Source: Rhodoferax koreense (lineage in GTDB: Bacteria; Pseudomonadota; Gammaproteobacteria; Burkholderiales; Burkholderiaceae_C). From it: a stretch of 64,000 nt of DNA. Of the stretch, positions 56,443-64,000 are shown one piece after another. The translations under genes were made by a program, and so were the position numbers. Positions within the stretch are counted from its first letter, which is position 1; each line of letters starts with the position of its first letter. The notes below the pieces were generated by a model. The model was given only the letters and a program-made list of their open reading frames with translations, made no database searches and was not told where the DNA came from. The stretch covers positions 3,410,001 through 3,474,000 of the forward strand of contig NZ_CP019236.1 of the NCBI RefSeq assembly GCF_001955695.1, written 5' to 3'.

Positions 56443-57144
56443 ATGATCCAAGTCTATTCCTGGGCCACGCCGAACGGGCACAAAGTGCACATCATGCTGG
56501 AGGAATGCCGGCTCGCCTATGAGGCGATTCCGGTCGACATCGGCGCGGGCGACCAGTTCAAGCCCGAGTTCCTGAAGATCAGTCCGAACAACAAGATCCC
56601 GGCATTGGTCGACCCGGACGGCCCCGACGGCCAGCCCATCGCGCTGTTCGAGTCCGGAGCGATCCTGCTCTATCTCGCCGCCAAGACCGGCAAGTTCCTG
56701 CCGAAGTCGGACCGGCGCAAGTTCGAGGTGCTGCAGTGGCTGATGTTCCAGATGGGTGGCGTCGGCCCGATGCTGGGCCAGGCCCACCATTTCCGCATGT
56801 ATGCGCCGGAAAAGATCGACTATGCGGTGAACCGCTATACCAACGAAGCCAGGCGCATCTACGGTGTGATGGACACGCAACTGGCCAGCCACAAGTACAT
56901 CGCCGGCGCGACCTACAGCATCGCCGACATCGCCATCTTTCCCTGGCTGCGCAGTTGGCAGAACCAGGGCATCGACTGGGCCAACCATCCGCACCTGAAA
57001 GACTGGTTCGACCGCGTCGGTGCGAGGCCGGCGGTGCAGCGCGGCGTGCAAGTGCTGGCGGGCCTGCGCAAGCCGATCACCGACGACAAGGCCCGCGAGG
57101 TCCTGTTCGGCAAGACCCAGCACGAGCGCCGGCCTGCCGGCTAA
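56443..57144 (+). CDS. Glutathione S-transferase-like protein (YfcG/Ure2-type)
   Basis: The 233-residue protein has a thioredoxin-fold N-terminal domain (YSWATPNGHKVHIMLEEC, SPNNKIPALVDPDG, LFESGAILLYLAA) and a helical C-terminal domain (QWLMFQMGGVGPMLGQ, YSIADIAIFPWLRSW). The pattern matches the disulfide-bond oxidoreductase YfcG/YghU group using glutathione. A structured leader lies upstream. It overlaps the end of the convergent GGDEF-EAL gene by four bases. Confidence 0.88.
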   Translation: MIQVYSWATPNGHKVHIMLEECRLAYEAIPVDIGAGDQFKPEFLKISPNNKIPALVDPDGPDGQPIALFESGAILLYLAAKTGKFLPKSDRRKFEVLQWLMFQMGGVGPMLGQAHHFRMYAPEKIDYAVNRYTNEARRIYGVMDTQLASHKYIAGATYSIADIAIFPWLRSWQNQGIDWANHPHLKDWFDRVGARPAVQRGVQVLAGLRKPITDDKAREVLFGKTQHERRPAG

Positions 57145-60100
57145 GTCACATCAGCCTCGACGGACTGGCGCTGCTCGAGCATCTGGCACAGCGCCTCCAG
57201 CGACAGGGGATGGCTGAACAGATAACCCTGCCCGCCCTCGCACTGGTGGGCGCAAAGGCGCTGGTGCTGCTCGGCAGTCTCCACGCCTTCGGCCACCACA
57301 TGCAGCTTGAGTGACCGGGCCAGGCCGATCACCGACGCCACGATGGCCTCGCTGTAGGGATTGCTCGGCAGGTCGGCGATGAAGCTTTGGTCGATCTTCA
57401 GCGTCGTGACCGGAAAACGGTGCAGATAACTCAGGCTCGAATACCCGGTACCGAAGTCGTCGATCGTGAGGCGCACGCCCTTGCGATGCAACGCCTGCAA
57501 CAGCGCGGCGGCGACTTCCGTGTCGTCGATCAGCACGCTTTCGGTGATTTCGAGCTCCAGCAGCGCGGGCGCCAGGCCGGCAGTCTCGAGGGCCTCCTCC
57601 ACCCGGTGCAGCAGCCCGGGCTGGCGAAACTGGCGCGGCGACATGTTCACCGCCATCGGCACCGCGTAGCCCAGCCGCGTGCTGATGCGCACGGCGTCGG
57701 CACAGGCCTGGCGCAGCACCCATTCCCCGATCGGCAGGATCAGGCCGGAATCCTCGGCCAGCCCGATGAAGTCGCTGGGCGCGACGAGGCCATGGCCGGG
57801 CCGGTTCCAGCGCAGCAGCGCCTCCACCCCGAGGAGGCGGCCATCGGCCAATGCCACCTTGGGCTGGAAATGCAGGACGAGTTCTTCCTGCGCCAACGCC
57901 GTGCGCAGCCCCTCCTCCACCGTCATGCGCAGGTTGGAATCGGCCTGCATCGCAGGCGCGAAGGCTTCGAATGCGTTGCGTCCGCGCTTCTTCGAGGCGT
58001 ACATGGCGATGTCGGCGTTCTGCAGCAGCGCCGCCAGCGCCAGGCCGTCGTCGGGAAACACCGCAATGCCGACGCTGACCGTGATGTGCAGTTCCCGCTC
58101 ACCGACCGGCATCGTCGGCCGCACCGCCTCCAGAATCTTCTGGGCCACCAGCACCGCCTCGGCCCGATCGTCGAGGTCGCTGAGCACCACACAGAATTCG
58201 TCGCCGCCCATGCGGGCCACCGTATCGGAATGCCGTACCGTCTCACGCAGCCGCGTGGCCACGGCCTGCAGCACCGCGTCGCCGACCCCATGCCCGAGGG
58301 AATCGTTGATCTGCTTGAAGTGGTCCAGGTCGAGCAGCATCACTGCAACCTGCCGGCCGCTGCGCTTGGCATGCTCGATGGCCACCTCGACGCGGTCCTG
58401 CAGGAGGAGCCGGTTCGGCAGCGCGGTGAGCGCGTCGTGGTGCGCCAGATGGCGGATGTAGTTTTCCGAACGCTTGCGCTCGCTGATGTCATAGGCGATG
58501 CCGACAAAACCCGTTGGCAGGCCACGCGCGTCGCGCATCGCCGCGACCGCCAAGTTCACCGGCAACGCCGATCCGTCCTTGCGCAGCAGTGTCCATTCGC
58601 TCTCGTCGGCCAGCCCCCGCAACGCGCGGGCGCCGAGGGCGCGCGCAGGCACCTCCATGCCCAGATCGATCGAAGCCTGGGCCGCGTGGGCCACCAGCTC
58701 GTCGTGCAGCAGCAAAGTCTCGAACACGCTGCGGCCGACAAGCTCGTCCCGCCGATACCACAACATGCGCTCGGTGGCCGCATTCACGCTCTGGATCACG
58801 CCGGCCTTGTCGCAACTCACCACCATGAATGGCGCACTCTGCAGGATGGCCGTGTTGAGCTGTGCGATGCGGGCGGCGGCCAGCTCGGACAGCTTTTGCT
58901 GCGTCATGTCGCTGAGCATCACCACATAGCCCCTCTGGCCATCGAGCACCATCACGCTGGCTGCGGCGCGCACCAGGACCTGGCGGCCGTCAAGGGTAGT
59001 GGCCGCCAGTTCGCGGCGCAACGTATCGCCGGTATCGGGCTGGCCAAGTTCGCCCAGCGGCAACGCGACCAGGCTCTCCAGCGGTCGCCCCACCAGGGCT
59101 TCTGGAGCCCAGCCGAAAATCGCCTCGACCGCGGGGTTGGCGCTCAGCACCCGACCATCGGCGTCGGTGGTGAGGATCCCTTCCGAGGTGTGGGCGACGA
59201 TGGTCTGCGCGCGTGCTTCGCTGCGCCGATAGGCACTGCCCATGGATGCCGCCCGCCGTTCCGCGCGGGCGCGCTGGCGCATCAGGAAGGCCAGGGCAGC
59301 GGTGAACAACAAGGTCAGCAGCAGGCCCGCCGCCAGCACGGATGCCGAGCGGCCCGCAGGCATCGTGGCGGCATACGCTGGCAGGGCCTCGAAGCGCAGC
59401 GTCCAGCCACGCTGCCCCATCTCGAACTGCGCCACGCGCTCCAACGCCGGTGGTTCGCCGCGCGCGACGGCGGTGCGGGCGCTGTAGATGCGCCCTTCCG
59501 GCACGGGAAGCCGCCCGTCGAACAACTCCACCGCCATGGCATCGACCTGGCCCAGCAGCGCCGACTCCACCAGTTCGTCCATGCGCGAGAAACCGAACAC
59601 ATAACCCCGGATCGCCTGGCGCCGTTGCGCGACTTCCCCCGGCACCGCATTGCCGTCGTACAGCGGCATGTACATCACCGACTGCACCTCGGCCGGCACA
59701 CCGGGCATGCCGGCGAGTTCGAGTTTGCCGGACAGGGCGGCTTCACCGCTGTCGCGCGCGAGCACCATGGCCGACTGGAGCACCGGCAACGCTGCCATGT
59801 CCAGTCCGCGCAGCATCCTGTTGCGCGCACCGCCGGACGCGGCCTCGTCGGTCGGCTCGATGTACACCACCGGCATCTGCTCCGGTGGCGAAGCCGATGG
59901 CACCGCCTTGATGCGGCCGGCATAGCCGAACGAGCGCAGGCCCGGATACTGGCCATGCAGCCGCATCTGCTGGGTGAAGGTTTGCCATTCGGTGGCGCTG
60001 ACTTCGTCCGAAGCGGTGTACAGCCCGAGGCCGGCCCGCAGCAGTTGCTCCTGCGCGGCGACCCGCGCCAGCACCAAGGCCAGCGCATCGTCCACATCTT

Positions 60101-60269
60101 TGTCGAAGTTCCGTTGCAACAGCGTCGTCTCGGCAGTACGGATGCGCAGCGCCTCGTGCACCGATAGCACCACGCCAGCGATGAGCACCAGGCTCAATGC
60201 CAGCCAAGACCACCAGGAAGGAATCTGTCGGCCTCGTGCGAACGGGAGCAGGCTCGCGGTATTGGGCAT
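57141..60269 (-). CDS. CHASE-PAS-GGDEF-EAL membrane protein
   Basis: The 1042-residue protein has a membrane helix at about 20-40, a periplasmic CHASE domain to about 300, a second membrane helix near 310-330, two PAS domains (about 345-600), a GGDEF domain with intact MGGDEF near residue 688 and an EAL domain with EALLRW near 815, plus NMSPRQF, ITES and DDFGTGYSSL. Both the diguanylate cyclase and phosphodiesterase signatures look active, so the direction of c-di-GMP control cannot be predicted. The ligand sensed by the CHASE domain is unknown. Confidence 0.92.
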   Translation of the reverse strand: MPNTASLLPFARGRQIPSWWSWLALSLVLIAGVVLSVHEALRIRTAETTLLQRNFDKDVDDALALVLARVAAQEQLLRAGLGLYTASDEVSATEWQTFTQQMRLHGQYPGLRSFGYAGRIKAVPSASPPEQMPVVYIEPTDEAASGGARNRMLRGLDMAALPVLQSAMVLARDSGEAALSGKLELAGMPGVPAEVQSVMYMPLYDGNAVPGEVAQRRQAIRGYVFGFSRMDELVESALLGQVDAMAVELFDGRLPVPEGRIYSARTAVARGEPPALERVAQFEMGQRGWTLRFEALPAYAATMPAGRSASVLAAGLLLTLLFTAALAFLMRQRARAERRAASMGSAYRRSEARAQTIVAHTSEGILTTDADGRVLSANPAVEAIFGWAPEALVGRPLESLVALPLGELGQPDTGDTLRRELAATTLDGRQVLVRAAASVMVLDGQRGYVVMLSDMTQQKLSELAAARIAQLNTAILQSAPFMVVSCDKAGVIQSVNAATERMLWYRRDELVGRSVFETLLLHDELVAHAAQASIDLGMEVPARALGARALRGLADESEWTLLRKDGSALPVNLAVAAMRDARGLPTGFVGIAYDISERKRSENYIRHLAHHDALTALPNRLLLQDRVEVAIEHAKRSGRQVAVMLLDLDHFKQINDSLGHGVGDAVLQAVATRLRETVRHSDTVARMGGDEFCVVLSDLDDRAEAVLVAQKILEAVRPTMPVGERELHITVSVGIAVFPDDGLALAALLQNADIAMYASKKRGRNAFEAFAPAMQADSNLRMTVEEGLRTALAQEELVLHFQPKVALADGRLLGVEALLRWNRPGHGLVAPSDFIGLAEDSGLILPIGEWVLRQACADAVRISTRLGYAVPMAVNMSPRQFRQPGLLHRVEEALETAGLAPALLELEITESVLIDDTEVAAALLQALHRKGVRLTIDDFGTGYSSLSYLHRFPVTTLKIDQSFIADLPSNPYSEAIVASVIGLARSLKLHVVAEGVETAEQHQRLCAHQCEGGQGYLFSHPLSLEALCQMLEQRQSVEADVT

Positions 60270-60433
60270 CAGCGTCGATTCTCGGGCGAGGACGAAGGGT
60301 TTCGTTACATCCTACCGTAAGCCATCGACTCTGGCGCAAGCGATTCACCGGCGTACTCAAAAACCATGAAGCCGCGCTTGCCAGGCGGGCTTCCACATGA
60401 GATGGCCGCGACATGGTGAAGGTGGCCATTGGT

Positions 60434-60510
<77 letters not shown>

Positions 60511-60606
60511 ATGCGTGGATGCGGCGGCAAACGCCGGATCCAATCCGGCAGCGTGCTGTCCACTCCCCGATGATAACGGTTGCGAGGGCCGCGTCGGCCC
60601 AATGAC

Positions 60607-60641
60607 AGAAGCCCGCCGGACGACGCGTCCGGCGGGCTTCT
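60607..60641 (-). terminator. Strong hairpin after the PEP-CTERM gene
   Basis: A perfect 16-bp GC-rich stem (arms 60607-60622 and 60626-60641) with a 3-base loop lies 41 bp after the stop of the PEP-CTERM gene. There is no long T run, but the stem is strong enough to end or stabilise that transcript. Confidence 0.65.
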
Positions 60642-60681
60642 GGGCGAACGGGGAGTCCTGAGACCGCCGCTCAGGTCGTGA

Positions 60682-61458
60682 TCAGACCTTGCTCTTGCGG
60701 CGGCGGCTCACGCCCAGCGCGGCCAGGCCCAGGCCCATCAACGCGATGGAGCCCGGCTCGGGAACGGCGCTCACGTTGAAACCAACGGCCACGTTGTCCA
60801 TTTCGAAGGCAATGCCGGTGGTCCTGAACGAGAAGCTGGTGAATTGCTCCTGAGGGCTGAAGAACAGGTTCACGTAGATGTTCGAGGAGTCGGCCGTCTG
60901 GTTGCCCGAGGTGCCCTTGAACAGCGAGATCAGGCTGGTACCGGTGACCGTGGTGATGACGCCGCCTTGCGCGTTGTAGAAGATCAGATCGTTGTAGGTG
61001 TCGATCGAACCGTAGTACAGGCCCAGATAGTTCAGCGTGTTGCCACCAGCGGCAGCGATCAGGCCGGAATAGTTGATGTTGACTTCGTCAGGCAGCTTGC
61101 CGCCGATGGCAGGACCGTAGGCAAAACAGGTGCTGTCGCCGGCGGGTGCTGCAGCGCCCGCGACCGAGCCCTGGCGAAAACCGTAGGAACCGCCGGTGAT
61201 GCTGACCAGGTTGGAAGGCGTGTCGAGTCCGCAACCTTGTGAATTGCCGCCACCATTCAAGGCGCTGAACGTTTCGACGAACACACCGGAGCCGGGCGTC
61301 GCCACGTTGTTGGCACCGAGCAGAACGCTGGTCTTGCCGGATTGATCACCACCAGGAACATTGGTGTTGGTGTAGGCGAAGGACACGGTGAAGGCCTGCG
61401 CCGGAACGGACAGCAGAGCGACGGCAGCGAACGTTGCACTTACAAACAATTTTTTCAT
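60682..61458 (-). CDS. PEP-CTERM sorting domain protein
   Basis: The 258-residue exported protein has a signal peptide (MKKLFVSATFAAVALLSVPAQA) and a C-terminal VPEPGSIALMGLGLAALGVSRRRK tail, the PEP-CTERM sorting signal with membrane helix and basic end. The middle is Gly/Ser/Asn-rich and beta-like, with two or more Cys. Such proteins are processed by exosortase and linked to exopolysaccharide or biofilm. No exosortase gene is in the window. The mature function is unknown. Confidence 0.92.
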   Translation of the reverse strand: MKKLFVSATFAAVALLSVPAQAFTVSFAYTNTNVPGGDQSGKTSVLLGANNVATPGSGVFVETFSALNGGGNSQGCGLDTPSNLVSITGGSYGFRQGSVAGAAAPAGDSTCFAYGPAIGGKLPDEVNINYSGLIAAAGGNTLNYLGLYYGSIDTYNDLIFYNAQGGVITTVTGTSLISLFKGTSGNQTADSSNIYVNLFFSPQEQFTSFSFRTTGIAFEMDNVAVGFNVSAVPEPGSIALMGLGLAALGVSRRRKSKV

Positions 61459-61830
61459 ATTTGACCTTGATTATTTCTAGTGAATCTAGAGTTGAAACAG
61501 TTAAGCAAAAGCCATGCCAAAGAAATTTTTTGTTATAAATCAATTACTTACATTGATAATTCAAAAACCTTTGGGCGAAAACTGTTAATAAAATCGACAT
61601 AAGTGAAATTTAACGGTTACAACTAACCGTGAATAAGTTCCTCGATTTCGCCGTCGCATCGAGATAGGTCATGGCATTTACGTGGCCCGTCCCAGGGATT
61701 ACCCACCCCTTTTGGCCTGACCAATCCTCCCATAATCGCAGCTCTCGTTGTACGACAACAGATAAGCAAGGGTGTTGATGAATCTGATGAACCGGGTGGA
61801 TTCCACCGCCTTTGCGCCGGGCGTGCGGCC
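61459..61830. other. AT-rich intergenic region with promoters of the PEP-CTERM gene and ABC operon
   Basis: This 372-bp region is clearly AT-richer than the genome and should hold divergent promoters. A small dyad TCTAG-TGAAT-CTAGA (61476-61490) lies in the leader of the PEP-CTERM gene. I see no gene in it. Confidence 0.5.
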
Positions 61831-62589
61831 GTGAAGTACCACCTCGACTTCTCTCCGCTCGTGCCCTACTGGCCGGTCTTTCTCAACGGTGCCTGGCTGA
61901 CGCTGAAGATGACGGCCGTGGCGGTCGTGGTCGGCGTGGCGGTCGGCACCCTGGTGGCGTTCGCCAAGCGCAGCAGGATCACGCCGATCTCGCAGATCTG
62001 CTCGGCCTACATCGAGGTCGTGCGCAACACACCTTTCCTGGTGCAGATCTTCCTGCTTTACTTCGGCCTGGCCAGCTTCGGCGTGCGCATGCCGACCTTC
62101 GCCGCGGCCGTGCTGGCGATGATCATCAACATCGCCGCCTACGCCGCGGAAATCATCCGCGCCGGACTCGAATCCGTGCCCCGGGGCCAGATCGAGGCAG
62201 CAGAATGCCTGGGCCTGTCCAAATGGCGCATCGGCTGGCACGTGATGCTCCAGCCGTCGATCGAGAAGGTGTATCCGGCGCTGACCAGCCAGTTCCTGCT
62301 GATGATGCAGGCCTCGGCCATGGCCTCGCAGATTTCGGCGGAGGAATTGACGGCCATCGCCAACACCGTGCAGTCGGACACGTTCCGCTCCCTCGAAACC
62401 TACATCGTGGTGGCGGCGCTATACCTGGTCCTGTCGCTGGCGATCAAGCTGCTGACCAGCTTGCTCGGCGAATACCTGTTCCGCCGCCGCCGGGTGGTGC
62501 GCCAGGCCGCGGCGCTCAATGCGCGCAACGGCCGGGCGACGGCGTTGCCGCCCACGGCAGCGGTGGCCAGCCGCGGGGGTGCGGCATGA
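61831..62589 (+). CDS. Polar amino acid ABC transporter permease
   Basis: The 252-residue inner-membrane protein has about five membrane helices and the HisM-type EAA loop (QIEAAECLGLSKWRIGWHVMLQP). NTPFLVQIFLLYFGL is typical of polar amino acid permeases. The start is GTG at 61831. It overlaps the second permease gene by four bases (ATGA). No binding-protein gene precedes it. Confidence 0.9.
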   Translation: MKYHLDFSPLVPYWPVFLNGAWLTLKMTAVAVVVGVAVGTLVAFAKRSRITPISQICSAYIEVVRNTPFLVQIFLLYFGLASFGVRMPTFAAAVLAMIINIAAYAAEIIRAGLESVPRGQIEAAECLGLSKWRIGWHVMLQPSIEKVYPALTSQFLLMMQASAMASQISAEELTAIANTVQSDTFRSLETYIVVAALYLVLSLAIKLLTSLLGEYLFRRRRVVRQAAALNARNGRATALPPTAAVASRGGAA

Positions 62590-63248
62590 ACTTCGGCCTC
62601 GGCAGCTTCACCGGGACCCACCTGCTGTACCTGTTCACCTCGATCTGGTGGACGCTGGTGCTGTCCGCCCTGGCCTTCGTGCTCGGCAGCGTCGGCGGCT
62701 TCGGCGTGATGCTGGCGCGCATTTCGCACAAGGCCTGGCTGCGCTGGATGGCGCTGGTCTACATCGAATGCGTGCAGGGCATCCCGCTGCTGATCCTGCT
62801 GTTCATCGTGTATTTCGGCTTGTCGGTGTACGGCTATTCGCTGCCTGCACTGGCGGCCGCTGGCATCGCGATGATGATCTACGTCAGCGCCTACCTCGGC
62901 GACATCTGGCGCGGTTGTGTCGAGGCCATGCCCAAGCCGCAATGGGAGGCCGCAGAATGCCTGGCGTTCTCGCGCTGGCAGACGCTGCGCCTGGTGATCA
63001 TCCCGCAGGCGGTACGGCTGTCCCTGCCGCCCACCGTGGGCTTCCTGGTGCAGATCATCAAGATGACCTCGCTGGCCTCGGTGATCGGCTTCGTCGAACT
63101 CACCCGCGCGGGCCAGATCATCAACAACTCGATCTTCCAGCCGTTCCTGATCTTCGCGATCGTCGGCGCGTTCTATTTTGCCCTGTGTTATCCGCTTTCG
63201 CGCTGGAGCGAAGCGATGGAGAGAAAACTGAATGTCGCCAATCGATAG
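62586..63248 (+). CDS. Polar amino acid ABC transporter permease (second subunit)
   Basis: The 220-residue inner-membrane protein pairs with the previous one. [20 protein letters not shown] and [23 protein letters not shown] (EAA loop) are typical. It overlaps both neighbours (four bases upstream, 17 bases into the ATPase gene), which supports a single operon. Confidence 0.92.
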   Translation: MNFGLGSFTGTHLLYLFTSIWWTLVLSALAFVLGSVGGFGVMLARISHKAWLRWMALVYIECVQGIPLLILLFIVYFGLSVYGYSLPALAAAGIAMMIYVSAYLGDIWRGCVEAMPKPQWEAAECLAFSRWQTLRLVIIPQAVRLSLPPTVGFLVQIIKMTSLASVIGFVELTRAGQIINNSIFQPFLIFAIVGAFYFALCYPLSRWSEAMERKLNVANR

Positions 63249-64000
63249 TACGCCGCAGGGCCGCCCCCAAGGCGGACAAGCCTTCCCCACGGGGGGTGGC
63301 GAAGCACACGCAGTGGCCAGCCGGGGGGCCATCGTTAAGCTGGATCAGGTCTACAAGAGCTTCGGCTCGAACCAGGTCCTGAAGGGTGTTTCCTTCGAGG
63401 TCGCCAAGGGCGAGATGATTGCCATCATCGGCGCCAGCGGCTCGGGCAAGAGCACGGCGCTGCGCTGCATCGACCGGCTCGAAGTCATCGACCGGGGCAG
63501 CATTGAGGTCTGCGGCATCCGGGTCGACGACCCGGCCATCGACCTGAAACAGCTGCGCCTCGAAGTCGGCATCGTGTTCCAGAGCTACAACCTGTTTCCG
63601 CACCTCACGGTGGAAGAAAACATCCTGCTCGCACTCAAGCACGTGAAGAAGCTGGCCACGGCCGAAGCGCGCCAGGTCGCGCTGCGGGTGCTCGAGCAGG
63701 TCGGGCTGAAGGAAAAGGCCGGCGCCTATCCCGAGCAGCTCTCGGGCGGCCAGCAACAACGCGTGGCCATCGCGCGCTCGCTGGCCATGTCGCCCAAGGT
63801 GATGCTGTTCGACGAGGTGACTTCCGCGCTCGATCCGCAGCTCACCGGCGAGGTGCTGCGCGTGATGGAAGACCTGGCCGCTGGCGGCATGACCATGCTG
63901 CTGGTGACGCACGAGATGGCGTTTGCCAAGCGCGTGGCCGACCGCATCATCTACATGCACCAGGGCAAGGTCTGGGAGGTCGGCGGCGGAGAGATGCTTG
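63232..64000 (+). CDS. Amino acid ABC transporter ATP-binding protein, C-terminus cut by window
   Basis: The frame is open to the last base, so the end lies outside. After an unusual 30-residue Gly/Pro-rich N-terminal extension, the ATPase core shows Walker [11 protein letters not shown]-loop [13 protein letters not shown], signature [15 protein letters not shown], Walker [14 protein letters not shown] and the H-loop [13 protein letters not shown]. It powers the two permeases upstream. The substrate-binding protein is not in the window and may follow. Confidence 0.93.
   Translation, partial: MSPIDSTPQGRPQGGQAFPTGGGEAHAVASRGAIVKLDQVYKSFGSNQVLKGVSFEVAKGEMIAIIGASGSGKSTALRCIDRLEVIDRGSIEVCGIRVDDPAIDLKQLRLEVGIVFQSYNLFPHLTVEENILLALKHVKKLATAEARQVALRVLEQVGLKEKAGAYPEQLSGGQQQRVAIARSLAMSPKVMLFDEVTSALDPQLTGEVLRVMEDLAAGGMTMLLVTHEMAFAKRVADRIIYMHQGKVWEVGGGEML

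Noticed and set aside
57387..60167. Open frame of 926 codons on the + strand
   Set aside because: It is antisense to the CHASE-PAS-GGDEF-EAL gene and has the low-complexity composition of a shadow frame.

Overview
The window reads as a high-GC betaproteobacterial chromosome, most likely a member of the Burkholderiales close to Comamonadaceae. Pointers are the block exbB-exbD-lpxK-ycaR-kdsB-adk, the FimV-like protein, the TPP-riboswitch/cytX/thi locus and the aat-bpt pair. The assignment comes from gene content and order only; no 16S or core marker was compared.

Region 1 (1-10.7 kb) is the right end of an integrated prophage or phage-like element. At least fourteen genes lie on the + strand, many joined by ATGA start/stop overlaps. 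They encode a DnaQ-like exonuclease, a C5-cytosine DNA methyltransferase with six internal repeats, a Gp37/Gp68 (DUF5131) three-cysteine protein, an ASCH-like protein, zinc-ribbon proteins, two J-domain proteins, a DUF4224 protein and a tyrosine integrase. The integrase abuts a tRNA-Pro(TGG) gene that is the probable attachment site. The other end, with structural and lysis genes, lies outside the window.

Region 2 (10.8-26.6 kb) is chromosomal. It holds an MHS-type transporter, a flavodoxin, an overlapping response regulator-EAL/histidine kinase pair, an Lrp regulator divergent from diaminopropionate ammonia-lyase plus an M20 amidohydrolase, a DinG-like helicase, the aat-bpt N-degron genes, an IclR regulator and a penicillin-binding endopeptidase.

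Region 3 (26.8-36 kb) is a thiamin locus. A TPP riboswitch precedes cytX, followed by thiD on the opposite strand and then thiO-thiS-thiG-thiE on the same strand as cytX. A second TPP riboswitch, sharing 54 identical nucleotides in inverted orientation, precedes a TonB-dependent receptor. Together they suggest uptake of thiamin or its pyrimidine moiety across both membranes plus synthesis of the thiazole and coupling steps, all feedback-controlled by TPP. A small response regulator and tRNA-Asn lie inside this interval.

Region 4 (36-50.7 kb) is housekeeping: icd, a small Ala/Lys-rich secreted protein, a DUF192 protein, sodB, xseA, ExbB/ExbD, lipid A/KDO genes, adk, an asparaginase divergent from lexA (with two tandem SOS boxes), a D-2-hydroxyacid dehydrogenase and a FimV-like protein.

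Region 5 (50.7-64 kb) contains a fatty-acyl-CoA catabolism cluster (3-hydroxyacyl-CoA dehydrogenase, enoyl-CoA hydratase, Crp-type regulator, phosphotransferase and acyl-CoA dehydrogenase), then a glutathione-transferase-like gene with a structured leader. These are followed by a large CHASE-PAS-GGDEF-EAL protein, tRNA-Arg, a PEP-CTERM protein and a polar amino acid ABC transporter cut by the window end.
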